Of a stretch of DNA of 64,000 bases, positions 45,396-53,412 are shown piece by piece. The stretch lies in the NCBI GenBank assembly GCA_036705565.1, contig JAUBUY010000003.1. The stretch is one strand, 5' to 3'. Position 1 is the stretch's first letter; each line of letters opens with the position of its first letter. Source of the DNA: Microcoleus sp036705565. GTDB lineage: Bacteria > Cyanobacteriota > Cyanobacteriia > Cyanobacteriales > Microcoleaceae. Both the position numbers and the translations under genes were made by a program. The notes under the pieces are model-generated. The model was given only the letters and a program-made list of their open reading frames with translations. It did not search any database and was not told where the DNA came from.

Positions 45396-45553
45396 GGCGA
45401 TCGACTCCCGATCGGTCAGGAATCTTTGTAAAGGATTGTAACAAAAAAGCAGTCCAAAGGTTAAACTTCATTACGGAGTACACAGTTAGAAATAGACCAT
45501 GATATTGTCTATGATTATTAGAAAATACTACAAACCCAAAGCAGGAGAACACT

Positions 45554-45754
45554 TTGAACTCTACTTTAAGACAGTACCCGGCTTGCTCTCTTCGCGAAGA
45601 TGTCAGTGAGTACGTAGCACACCTACAGCTTCACATGACTTTACAAGCTCGCAACTTGCTCCCTACCATTACCACCGCTAAGGATAGTCGCGAACAACTG
45701 TTGCAGCAGACTCAGGCTCATTTTGAGAAACGTGTTTCTCGACAAGCTATTTAA
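45554..45754 (+). CDS. small cyanobacterial protein, unknown function
   Basis: Protein of 66 aa (NSTLRQYPACSLREDVSEYV...). The start is TTG, supported by an AGGAG at 45543-45547 six nt upstream; no ATG fits better. Rich in Gln, Arg and Leu, predicted helical, without transmembrane segment or signal peptide. A clear terminator hairpin follows. Family not recognised. Confidence 0.6.
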   Translation: MNSTLRQYPACSLREDVSEYVAHLQLHMTLQARNLLPTITTAKDSREQLLQQTQAHFEKRVSRQAI

Positions 45755-45820
45755 ACAAATTTTCGGTTTCCCCAATTTACGATCGCCCGCGGTCGAACTT
45801 TCCGACATTTCAGCATCCCA

Positions 45821-45856
45821 GAAACCCGGTAGCCTCAACAATACCGGGTTTCTTTT
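45821..45856 (+). terminator. rho-independent terminator
   Basis: GAAACCCGGTAGCC...ACCGGGTTTCTTTT: a stem of about 9-10 bp followed by a short T run, 67 nt after the small gene. Confidence 0.75.
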
Positions 45857-45865
45857 CGGCTAATT

Positions 45866-47797
45866 ATGCAGGGGGCCAGGTTTTGGGTAATATGCGTTGG
45901 GTATGCTTTAAATTTAATGTCTATGCGAATTCCGATTATTGCATTTTTGACTTTGGCTGGGCTGGCTGGCGGCGAATTGGCAGCCGGGGCGATCGATCCG
46001 AGTGCCGCACCGACTGAGGCCCAGTTTAGAGAGGGAACCGCAGAAATTGACAGGCGAGACGCCTGTCCCACAAGAGCACAGAGGGAGGAGGATGAGGTGA
46101 GTCTCACATCTGGCACCATTCTCCAGAACGGGCAAGATGCCCGGTCCACAAGAGATGAATTGTTTTGTGGAACAGGCATCTTGCCTGTTCATCAAAAGCT
46201 GATTGAAAATGGTGCAGCATCTGTCAAGAACGGTGCAGCATCTGTCCAGAACGGGCAAGATGCCCGTTCCACAAGAGATGAATTGTTTGGTGGCACAGGA
46301 ATGTTGGCTGAAGTACGCGGGGCGCAGCTATCCCCTAGGGAATCGCCCTCACTCAAGTCCAACCACAATAAAGATTTTACATCTCTGTTAAAAACTCCGG
46401 CGACGATCGCGACCAACGCTGAAATCCCCGAAGCAGTAAACAGCAACGCCAGACAGCTAGGCGGTACTCTACAAATCAGTCAAGCGGGCAATGCTGAAGG
46501 CGTTTACGTTGCTGAGGTGAAAATTCGCTTTGTCAATTCCAGAGGCGAAGCTGTTGATAGAAAAGGGAATCGAATTGAGGGCAGAATTTCGGAAGATTTT
46601 ATCCGAGGTGAGCTCAAACTCAAGGCGGGGGATAACTACAGCCGGGAAGTTGTACGATCGGATTTACAGCAGTTGCAGCAATTGGGATTGTTTGAGAAAG
46701 TTACGGTTTCGATCGAAGAAGTTGGCACGGATGTTAATGTAATTTACAACGTTCAAGAGCGATCGGCTCGCTCTTTTAGCGTGAGTGCCAGTCTTAGTGA
46801 TGATGTTGGCGTTGCTGTTCCTCTTTCCTATACCGATCGAACTTTCGGCACCAACCCCCAGCGGCTAGCGGTGGAACTTGAACCCAGCCTCCGAGGTATC
46901 CAGTACGATGTCGAGTTTGTCAGCCCTTACGTTGCCGCCGAAGACCGTTTGGGATACAGTGTGAGAGCTTTTGGCGATCGCAGAATATCGGAAATTTTCA
47001 ACAAAGATATTGATTTGCCCAACGGGAACCGAGTTCGGGAAATTCGGGTGGGGGGAAATCTCAGGTTTACCAGACCTTTGGGCGATTGGCAATCGACTTT
47101 GGGACTGAATTATACAAACATCAGTACGCGCGATCGCAACTTAAATATTGCCCGTCGCGACGAACTCGGCAATCCTCTCACATTCAGCGGCAGCGGCGTT
47201 GACGAGTTATACACTGTTTCTTTTGGTGCGATGCTCGATCGGCGGGACAATCCCTTCAACCCCACCAGCGGCTCGATTCTGAGCCTCAGCACCGAGCAGT
47301 CGATACCTCTGGGACGAGGTAACATTGTGAGTAACAGGCTGTTAGCAAATTATATACATTATGTACCAGTAACTTTGCTCGGCATCAGCGAGTCCGAAGC
47401 CTTGCCCGAAATGCTGGCTTTTAACTTGCAAGCGGGCACGGTAATCGGGGATTTGCCACCAACGGAAGCTTTTCGCCTCGGCGGTCGCAATTCTGTGCGG
47501 GGTTACGATAGCGGGGATATTGGCAGTGGCAGGAGTTATTTTTTAGCTTCGGGTGAATATCGGTTTCCTGTCGGGAGGGATGTTGGCGGCGTGATATTTG
47601 CTGATTTTGCGTCGGATTTGGGAACGGGAGATAGTGTACTGGGAAAACCGGCCGTAGTCAGGGACAAACCGGGGACTGGGGCGGGTGTTGGGCTGGGTGT
47701 GAGGGTGCGATCGTCCTTTGGATTAATTCGCTTAGATATGGCTGTTAGCGACTCCGGCGACCTCAAACTTATACTCGGTACAAAGCAGCGATTTTAA
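45866..47797 (+). CDS. Omp85/BamA-family outer membrane protein (POTRA plus surface antigen barrel)
   Basis: Protein of 643 aa. The likely start is the ATG at 45917 (MSMRIPIIAFLTLAGLAGGELAAG, a signal peptide); the frame opens at 45866. After about 140 low-complexity residues a POTRA domain (about 210-300, LKAGDNYSREVVRSDLQQLQQLGLFEKVTV) is followed by a 16-strand type barrel (about 330-643) with FRLGGRNSVRGYDSGD, the conserved VRGY motif, and the outer membrane C-terminal Phe (LKLILGTKQRF). BamA assembles barrels; TamA and Toc75 relatives transport proteins or sugars. One visible POTRA is fewer than the usual three of cyanobacterial Omp85, so it is a shorter paralogue. The N-terminal spacer holds in-frame palindromes. 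Confidence 0.87.
   Translation: MQGARFWVICVGYALNLMSMRIPIIAFLTLAGLAGGELAAGAIDPSAAPTEAQFREGTAEIDRRDACPTRAQREEDEVSLTSGTILQNGQDARSTRDELFCGTGILPVHQKLIENGAASVKNGAASVQNGQDARSTRDELFGGTGMLAEVRGAQLSPRESPSLKSNHNKDFTSLLKTPATIATNAEIPEAVNSNARQLGGTLQISQAGNAEGVYVAEVKIRFVNSRGEAVDRKGNRIEGRISEDFIRGELKLKAGDNYSREVVRSDLQQLQQLGLFEKVTVSIEEVGTDVNVIYNVQERSARSFSVSASLSDDVGVAVPLSYTDRTFGTNPQRLAVELEPSLRGIQYDVEFVSPYVAAEDRLGYSVRAFGDRRISEIFNKDIDLPNGNRVREIRVGGNLRFTRPLGDWQSTLGLNYTNISTRDRNLNIARRDELGNPLTFSGSGVDELYTVSFGAMLDRRDNPFNPTSGSILSLSTEQSIPLGRGNIVSNRLLANYIHYVPVTLLGISESEALPEMLAFNLQAGTVIGDLPPTEAFRLGGRNSVRGYDSGDIGSGRSYFLASGEYRFPVGRDVGGVIFADFASDLGTGDSVLGKPAVVRDKPGTGAGVGLGVRVRSSFGLIRLDMAVSDSGDLKLILGTKQRF
46047..46360. repeat. cluster of in-frame palindromic repeats in the Omp85 gene
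   Basis: CAGGCGAGACGCCTG at about 46050, CAGAACGGGCAAGATGCCCG twice (about 46130 and 46248), AACAGGCATCTTGCCTGTTC at 46160, an AATGGTGCAGCATCTGTC / AACGGTGCAGCATCTGTC pair, and GTACGCGGGGCGCAGCTATC near 46313. All are read through in the gene frame (NGQDARSTRDELF, GTGILPVH). Confidence 0.9.
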
Positions 47798-47822
47798 ATT
47801 AGTCATCAGTCGCGAGTTAACT

Positions 47823-48020
47823 GTAGGGGCGGGTTTTACCAACAATATTTGATAACCGCAAACAATCTTGTAAACCCGCCCCCACACCACCGATAACCCA
47901 GATTAACCTGATATTCGAGCGAATCCAAAAAATGTAGATTCGGATTTGCCGCCCAAGTGGGGGCGGGTTTATTATATTGTTGGTTTCTGGCATAGATGAT
48001 TGGTAAAACCCGCCCCTACA
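47823..48020. repeat. pair of REP-like GGGCGGGTTT palindromes
   Basis: Two units at 47823-47887 and 47956-48020 face each other, of the same family as those around the RAYT gene (TTACCAACAATATTTGATAA, TTGTTGGTTTCTGG cores). They lie just after the Omp85 gene. Confidence 0.9.
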
Positions 48021-48073
48021 GGATGCGTGAAGATACAAGAAGCGATTTCAATCGCCAGTTGCTAAAAAAGGTT

Positions 48074-48298
48074 TCAGCCTACGGTTTTAAACAGCGGGGT
48101 GTCTGCTATGTCTGCTAAAAATTGGGCGAGTTGTCGATCGAATAATTGAGTTTGATTTCTTTCGTCAACCCAACCTCCACAGTTTGTGGTAGTAATTGAA
48201 ATGGAGTGAAATATAGCACCTCGGTAAGGACACCACAATGTGGGTTCCCTACTGGGTTGTAAGCAATTTACAATTGCTATATTTATGCTCGTAAATGC
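48074..48298 (-). pseudogene. unassigned open frame without start codon, possible gene relic
   Basis: Immediately after the stop of the HEAT protein gene the same frame stays open for 74 codons to a TGA at 48074. It reads protein-like in its second half (CPYRGAIFHSISITTTNCGG, then WVDERNQTQLFDRQLAQFLA). A TTG at 48236-48238 is the only candidate start. I do not recognise the family. It may be the C-terminus of a lost gene. Confidence 0.4.
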
Positions 48299-49630
48299 TT
48301 AACGCTTTGGTTTCTTTACATCAACAGTTTTCGGCTTAGCCGCCGGAGTGCGCGGATAAAACTTAAACTTATTGAGCGCAGCACTTGCCGATTTAGCCAC
48401 ACCGCTATCTATATCTCGCAAAGCTTTTTGTAGCAGCGGAATCACTTTTTCCGACTTAATCATTGCTAGTGCTTCCACAGCAGCTTCGCGCACCTCCGGG
48501 TGAATATCTTGAGCTAATTTTCCCAAGGTTTCTATTGCTCGCTGACCTTCGGATCTCAGAGCATTAGCAGCAGCCATTTTACCTAAAGCAGACGCTGCAA
48601 ACTTCCGGGTTTCTTTGTCCTGACTTTGAACACATCCCATCAACTGCGGTAGGGAATAGCTTGGTGCTTGTCTGGTAATTGGAAGCTGTTGTTCGACTTC
48701 GGGTTGATGTAAATCAATGGGTTGTGGTTCTGAAAAACCTGTGTAATTTAACTCTTCTTCAACTTCTGTTTGATTTAACTCACTTGACAGTTCCTGCCAA
48801 ACTTCTTCTTGTGATACACCTTCGGCAAATTCTGTTGAATTTAACTGACTAAACTGCTGCTCCGGGACTTCTTGTTGTACATTACTCTCGTACTGCTCTT
48901 GCAAAGACCTGATAGTAGCTTGCATCTGAGCTTCGTGAGCTCTCAACTGCTCGTGAGCCGCTTGCAACTGACTCTCGTATTGCTCTTGCAAAGCCTCCAT
49001 ATTTAACTGCAGCTCAACCTCGCGGTTCTCATATTCCTCGGCAGTTTGCCTCAAGCGAATTTCGTGTTCATTTTGCAAGTTTTGCAAATGTTGCTCCATC
49101 TGAGCTTGATAATTTAGATGCAATTCGTCAGCAACTCTGAGTAAGTGATGTTCGTGTTCGGCTTGCAAAGATTGGATATTTTGCTGCATCCTAGCATTGT
49201 TAGCGGCTTCTAATTCCTCGCTGATTTGTCGTCGCAGCTCGTACTCGTCTACGCTGGCAAGTGGTTGGACCTGACTCTCGCGTTCGGCCAAAACTTGTTG
49301 GAGCTGACTGTCGCGTTCTGCCAAAACTTGTTGGAGCTGATTTTCATATTGAGCCGCAACTTGTTTGAGCTGGTTTTCGTATTGGGTAGTAACTTGTCTG
49401 AGTAAATTTTCGTGTTCGATAGTAGCTTTTCTAAGCTGATTTTCCCGTTCTCCTTTCTGAGATTCTACAGCTTGTTGCACCCGAGACATCTGAGCTAATT
49501 CTATTTCCTCAGTAATTCTGCGAGTTTGCTGCAAGTATTCTTGCTTTTGCTTCTTTAAGCGCTTTTCCACTAACCAGTAAGCAACTGCTACCCCTGCCAA
49601 AAAACCTACGATCGCTCCGATGATACCCAC
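48299..49630 (-). CDS. membrane-anchored coiled-coil protein with C-terminal HEAT repeats
   Basis: Protein of 443 aa. N-terminal transmembrane helix (MGIIGAIVGFLAGVAVAYWLVE), then a long coiled coil (about 25-260) with internal near-repeats (YENQLKQVAAQ, LAERDSQLQQV), an acidic linker, and two to three HEAT-type repeats (about 325-425, DKETRKFAASALGKMAA and HPEVREAAVEALAMIK). HEAT repeats bind proteins; in cyanobacteria some (CpcE/F-like, PBS-lyase type) act on phycobiliproteins, but here no lyase motif is visible. A scaffold role is inferred. It is 45 nt downstream of the CPBP gene. Confidence 0.8.
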   Translation of the reverse strand: MGIIGAIVGFLAGVAVAYWLVEKRLKKQKQEYLQQTRRITEEIELAQMSRVQQAVESQKGERENQLRKATIEHENLLRQVTTQYENQLKQVAAQYENQLQQVLAERDSQLQQVLAERESQVQPLASVDEYELRRQISEELEAANNARMQQNIQSLQAEHEHHLLRVADELHLNYQAQMEQHLQNLQNEHEIRLRQTAEEYENREVELQLNMEALQEQYESQLQAAHEQLRAHEAQMQATIRSLQEQYESNVQQEVPEQQFSQLNSTEFAEGVSQEEVWQELSSELNQTEVEEELNYTGFSEPQPIDLHQPEVEQQLPITRQAPSYSLPQLMGCVQSQDKETRKFAASALGKMAAANALRSEGQRAIETLGKLAQDIHPEVREAAVEALAMIKSEKVIPLLQKALRDIDSGVAKSASAALNKFKFYPRTPAAKPKTVDVKKPKR

Positions 49631-49675
49631 AACTGAGATCCTCCCGACAAAATAGTGATGCTGGACTTTTTACAT

Positions 49676-50254
49676 TTAACCATATAGCCTCCTGTAACCG
49701 CCCAGTAGCAACAGCCAGGCTGTCACTGCGAGCCAGTGAAGCGCCACCGCAGGCCAGATAGAACCGCTTTGCAGGTATGCGAGGGAGCACGCAACTCCCA
49801 AAATTGCCGCCAGTAGCAAAAATACTGGATTCATAAAGGTCGATCGACCAACCGGGTAAAAAGTCAGCGCGTTCAGCGGGTGGTAAACTACAAAAACCGC
49901 CAAACTCGCACATCCCCAAAACCACAGCATTAACCCAGAAGCCTTCTCAAACGGGTGCGGCAGCATTAACACCCGGAACAATAACTCCTCGGTGATGCCC
50001 GGACTTAACAAACAGCCAACGAGCACTCCCACAATTGTACGCCGAGAGGTTTGCACGTCTACTTTTAGAAATCCTGACCAAAAACCAATGGAAAGAGCGA
50101 TCGAAGTGTAAACCAGCGCGAGCATAGCTGCAACCAGCCAATCAGTGACATCGGGAATAGTTGAAAAAGCCAGGGTGACGCGGCGTATCAGGAATCCCGG
50201 CAGCACCATCGCGCTAAAATTTAACATAATCAAACCGATCCTTAAAATTTTCAA
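49676..50254 (-). CDS. CPBP family intramembrane glutamic protease
   Basis: Protein of 192 aa from a TTG at 50254, or 183 from the ATG at 50227; the latter may be the real start. About six hydrophobic helices. The ABI/CPBP motifs are present: ITEELLFRVL (Glu89-Glu90 and Arg94), VVYHPLNAL (His125) and ALHW near the end. Members cleave membrane proteins or prenylated CAAX ends; the target here is unknown. The N-terminal acidic motif EE is complete, so it should be active. Confidence 0.82.
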   Translation of the reverse strand: MKILRIGLIMLNFSAMVLPGFLIRRVTLAFSTIPDVTDWLVAAMLALVYTSIALSIGFWSGFLKVDVQTSRRTIVGVLVGCLLSPGITEELLFRVLMLPHPFEKASGLMLWFWGCASLAVFVVYHPLNALTFYPVGRSTFMNPVFLLLAAILGVACSLAYLQSGSIWPAVALHWLAVTAWLLLLGGYRRLYG

Positions 50255-50286
50255 ACAGATGTTAGCAGTAAGTTGAGCCGTTTATT

Positions 50287-50601
50287 ATGCAAAACCAATC
50301 ATTGCCGCCCGTCAGAGTCCGCGTTTTTGTTTCGGGATTAGTTCAAGGAGTAGGATACCGATATTCAACGAAGAATCAAGCAAAGTATTTCGGCCTGGGC
50401 GGCTGGGTAAGAAATCTCCCCGACGGGCGCGTCGAAGCTGTCTTTGAAGGCTCCAAAAAAGCTGTTGAACAAATGATTAGTTGGTGCCGAGGCGGCCCCA
50501 GCGGTGCTAGGGTGAGCGAGTTGGTTTTGGAATACGAAGACCCGGAAGGCGATTCCCTTGGCGATAGCTCCGCCGCGCGTACTTTTGAGATCCGGCGATA
50601 A
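50287..50601 (+). CDS. acyP: acylphosphatase
   Basis: Protein of 104 aa with the acylphosphatase pattern VFVSGLVQGVGYRYSTKNQAKYFGLGGWVRNLPDG, in which Arg25 and Asn43 are the catalytic residues. It hydrolyses acyl phosphates such as 1,3-bisphosphoglycerate. The usual length is about 92 aa; the extra residues are GDSLGDSSAART before the terminal FEIRR, and they coincide with a dispersed repeat (GGCGATTCCCTTGGCGATAG) also found inverted in the Omp85 gene. It is divergent from the CPBP gene with about 32 nt between them. Confidence 0.88.
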   Translation: MQNQSLPPVRVRVFVSGLVQGVGYRYSTKNQAKYFGLGGWVRNLPDGRVEAVFEGSKKAVEQMISWCRGGPSGARVSELVLEYEDPEGDSLGDSSAARTFEIRR

Positions 50602-50608
50602 AAGAATA

Positions 50609-50736
50609 AGGAATGAGAATTAAATAACTTCCACTCTTGAAAGTGGGATGGGCGGGACGCCCGTCCTTTTTGGACGGGCGTCCCGCCCATCCCACAATAA
50701 CAATTAAAATTGTAAGTTATTTAATTCGCGATCCTA
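50609..50736. repeat. palindromic element, family 2 (copy 2)
   Basis: It has the same arms as 19025-19151 (AGGAATGAGAATTAAATAAC ... TTATTTAATTCGCGATCCT) around the GTGGGATGGGCGGGACGCCC / GGGCGTCCCGCCCATCCCAC hairpin. It starts 8 nt after acyP, so it may form its transcription end. Confidence 0.85.
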
Positions 50737-50987
50737 AACGGCATAGACTGCGGTTGAAATTGCTACTGTAGAAACGAGTTCTGCCTTGTATAAGGCAGGC
50801 TTCGCTCGCGCAGACTAAAGAATGAATCGCATAAAAAGCGCGAATTTGGTATTGCCAATTTACAGCGTATTCCAGGTTTATGAACTACACCCCAGAAACC
50901 GGGTTTCTTTACAGTTCTCGTATCATTAGTGATACTGTTTAAGAAACCCGGTTTCTCGCGTTCTACATTTACATGAAATATGCTGTA
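50737..50987. other. gap between convergent acyP and trpF, with a double palindrome
   Basis: AGAAACCGGGTTTCTT at 50894-50909 recurs inverted as AAGAAACCCGGTTTCT at 50941-50956; each half is itself a near-palindrome. Its position between convergent genes fits a two-way terminator. A TTGTATAAGGCAGGCTTCGC word near 50790 is a further dispersed repeat. Confidence 0.65.
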
Positions 50988-51635
50988 TCAATGATTAGCA
51001 AGTTGACTTAAATTAGCAAACAACTGAGCAACTTTGGTCAAATCTTTATCTCCCGGCGCTATTTCTACGCCGCTAGAAAGGTCAACACCGCTGAAGTTAT
51101 TGCCGATCGCGCTATCAATTGCATTTAAAATATTATCGGGTGTTAAACCGCCCGCCAGCAGCCAAGGACACGGCGGTCTAAACTCTGATAACATCATCCA
51201 GTCGATCGTTTTACCAGTACCGCCCAATTGCCCTGGATGGTAAGCATCCAGCAGTAAAGTATCGACACGAACAGCATAAACAGCAGCGGTGGCTAAAGTT
51301 TCAGGAGTCTTAACTCTCAGGGCTTTAATAATTTCAATTCCCGGCAAAAACTCCCGCAGTCGATCGCAATATTCCGCTGTTTCATCTCCATGCAACTGCA
51401 CCCCGCTTAAATTTGACTCTGCCGCTACTTGACAGATATTTTCTATTGTGGTGTTGGCAAAAACGCCGATGCGATCGACATTTTCCGGCAATTGCTCGAC
51501 AATCAGGCGAATTGTTTCTGGGCTGACATAGCGGGGGGAAGCCGGCACACAGATAAACCCCAAAGCCTGGGCTCCCAAGCGGGCGATCGCAATTCCTTGG
51601 TCTAATTTAGTGATTCCGCAAATTTTAACCCGCAC
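50988..51635 (-). CDS. trpF: phosphoribosylanthranilate isomerase
   Basis: Protein of 215 aa from the GTG at 51635, chosen because CGGAGG stands about 7 nt upstream; a TTG 30 nt earlier also opens the frame. VKICGITK (catalytic Cys6), GVQLHGDE, DTLLLDAYHPGQLGGTGKTIDW (catalytic Asp) and LAGGLTPDN are all present. It catalyses the Amadori rearrangement of the tryptophan pathway. It stands alone; no other trp gene is next to it, as is normal in cyanobacteria. Confidence 0.95.
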   Translation of the reverse strand: MRVKICGITKLDQGIAIARLGAQALGFICVPASPRYVSPETIRLIVEQLPENVDRIGVFANTTIENICQVAAESNLSGVQLHGDETAEYCDRLREFLPGIEIIKALRVKTPETLATAAVYAVRVDTLLLDAYHPGQLGGTGKTIDWMMLSEFRPPCPWLLAGGLTPDNILNAIDSAIGNNFSGVDLSSGVEIAPGDKDLTKVAQLFANLSQLANH

Positions 51636-51768
51636 TCCGATTCCTCCGTTCCGAATTTGTATCAAAATATAAACGAATTGTTAACTATTAAAACAAATCT
51701 TAGTTTAATGCAAACCGCTTTTTATAATCTGGGAAATCAATTTATCTGTGAAATCAGGAAATAAGAAC

Positions 51769-52053
51769 ATGATCACCTCATCTTTGCTGTTAGCCGTACA
51801 ATCTACCGCTCCCTCAACACCGGAGTGGTCGCCACTGGTAGGACTGACAATGATTTTATGCAATTTGCTGGCGATCACGATCGGCTACTACGGCATCTCC
51901 AAGCAAAACCGAGGCAAGGGCCCAGCTTTACCCGTGGCACTCCCTGGAATGTTCAAAGGCTTCGGCGTACCAGAATTGCTGGCAACAGCCAGCTTCGGCC
52001 ACTTGCTCGGAGCCGGAGTAATCTTGGGCTTGGGTAACGCCGGAGTTCTGTAA
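51769..52053 (+). CDS. psaK: photosystem I subunit PsaK
   Basis: Protein of 94 aa from the ATG at 51769; the frame is open from a GTG at 51748. Two transmembrane helices (LVGLTMILCNLLAITIGYYGI and LLATASFGHLLGAGVILGLG) and the connecting loop PALPVALPGMFKGFGVPELLAT are typical of PsaK. It sits at the edge of the PSI core and helps bind antenna. The N-terminal MITSSLLLAVQSTAPST is the cleaved or short leader. This gene fixes the organism as an oxygenic phototroph. Confidence 0.93.
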   Translation: MITSSLLLAVQSTAPSTPEWSPLVGLTMILCNLLAITIGYYGISKQNRGKGPALPVALPGMFKGFGVPELLATASFGHLLGAGVILGLGNAGVL

Positions 52054-52134
52054 AAATCAGGGGAAAGGCAAAGGCAAGGGGTGAGAAAAGATATAATAGA
52101 AACTCTTTCTTGCTCTCCTTTCCCAGGAAAATTC

Positions 52135-53331
52135 ATGCAGACAGGTTGGCGAATCGGCTCTTTATTTGGCATCCCCCTAGTTATAGATTATTCGTGGTTT
52201 ATAATTTTAGCCTTAGCAACCCGCGAATACGCCAGCAGTTACCGCCTGTGGGGGCCTGCGCTCTCCTGGAGTGCGGGGTTAGCAATAGCTCTGCTACTGT
52301 TTGCTTCCGTGCTCTTGCACGAACTCGGACACAGCTTGGCGGCGATATCGCAAGGCATTAAAGTTAATTCTATTACCTTATTCTTATTTGGCGGAGTAGC
52401 TTCGATCGACTCGGAATCCAAAACTCCCGGTCAAGCTTTTCAAGTAGCCATTGCCGGCCCTCTAGTCAGCTTTGCGCTGTTTTTAATCCTCGGTTTGGGT
52501 TCTCAAGTTCTTCCCCCGCAAAGTTTGCTAGCAATTGTCACCGAAAGGGTAGCACTAATCAATCTCGTTTTGGGATTATTTAACTTAATTCCCGGTCTGC
52601 CTTTGGATGGAGGACAAGTTTTAAAAGCAGCAATTTGGAAAATCACCGGATCTCGATTTGCCGGCGTTCGCTGGGCGGCAAAAACAGGACAAGTTTTAGG
52701 TTGGCTGGCTGTTGCTTTGGGTCTGAGTTTATGCTTTTTAGCGCGGGAGTACGGCGGCTTGTGGATTGCACTGATTGGCTGGTTTGGCATTCGCAATGCC
52801 ACTGCTTATAGCCAAGTTACTTCGCTGCAAGAAGCCCTGCTCAAAATTAAAGCCAGCGATGCGATGAGTCGCGAGTTTCGAGTTGTAGATGCAGATTTGA
52901 CTCTGCGAGAATTTGCCGATCGATATTTGTTAGAAGTCAATCCGTTTCCATTTTATATTGCTGCGACCAACGGCCGGGATTTGGGCTTAGTGTCGATCGA
53001 CGATATTCGCTTCACAGAACGCAGTCAATGGCAAATTCAGACTTTGCACAACATTTTGAAACCCCTGGGAAAAACCCCCACAGTCTCCGAAAAAGCCTCC
53101 CTTGCAGAAGTAATTAACAGCATGGAAGCCCGTCAACTCCCCCGAATCATCGTCCTCTCGCCGATTGGTTCAGTAGTGGGGACGCTCGATCGGGGCGACG
53201 TGGTTAAAGTTTTAGCAAAATACCTCAAACCACAGATTTCAATGGCCGACATCAAGCGCAGCAAAGAAGAAAACAGCTATCCGCAGGGATTGCAATTAAG
53301 TGCGATCGCCAAAACTGCACAAGAAAACTAA
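52135..53331 (+). CDS. M50 site-2-protease family metalloprotease (rhomboid-like membrane peptidase with CBS-like tail)
   Basis: Protein of 398 aa from the ATG at 52135; the frame opens at a GTG at 52081. Five to six transmembrane helices, with LLHELGHSLAA (zinc ligands His62, His66, catalytic Glu63) and NLIPGLPLDGGQVL (third ligand Asp). The C-terminal 150 residues (KASDAMSREFRVVDADLTLREFADRYLL, GTLDRGDVVKVLAKYL) form a CBS-pair-like domain that probably binds an adenine nucleotide. S2P proteases release regulators from membranes. It lies 81 nt after psaK. Confidence 0.9.
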   Translation: MQTGWRIGSLFGIPLVIDYSWFIILALATREYASSYRLWGPALSWSAGLAIALLLFASVLLHELGHSLAAISQGIKVNSITLFLFGGVASIDSESKTPGQAFQVAIAGPLVSFALFLILGLGSQVLPPQSLLAIVTERVALINLVLGLFNLIPGLPLDGGQVLKAAIWKITGSRFAGVRWAAKTGQVLGWLAVALGLSLCFLAREYGGLWIALIGWFGIRNATAYSQVTSLQEALLKIKASDAMSREFRVVDADLTLREFADRYLLEVNPFPFYIAATNGRDLGLVSIDDIRFTERSQWQIQTLHNILKPLGKTPTVSEKASLAEVINSMEARQLPRIIVLSPIGSVVGTLDRGDVVKVLAKYLKPQISMADIKRSKEENSYPQGLQLSAIAKTAQEN

Positions 53332-53412
53332 AAATTTGGCATCAGTAAGGGGCATCAGCGATCGGTTAAGATGTAGCATACTTTGTGACTCAGGGTTGAA
53401 ACACTAAATTTT

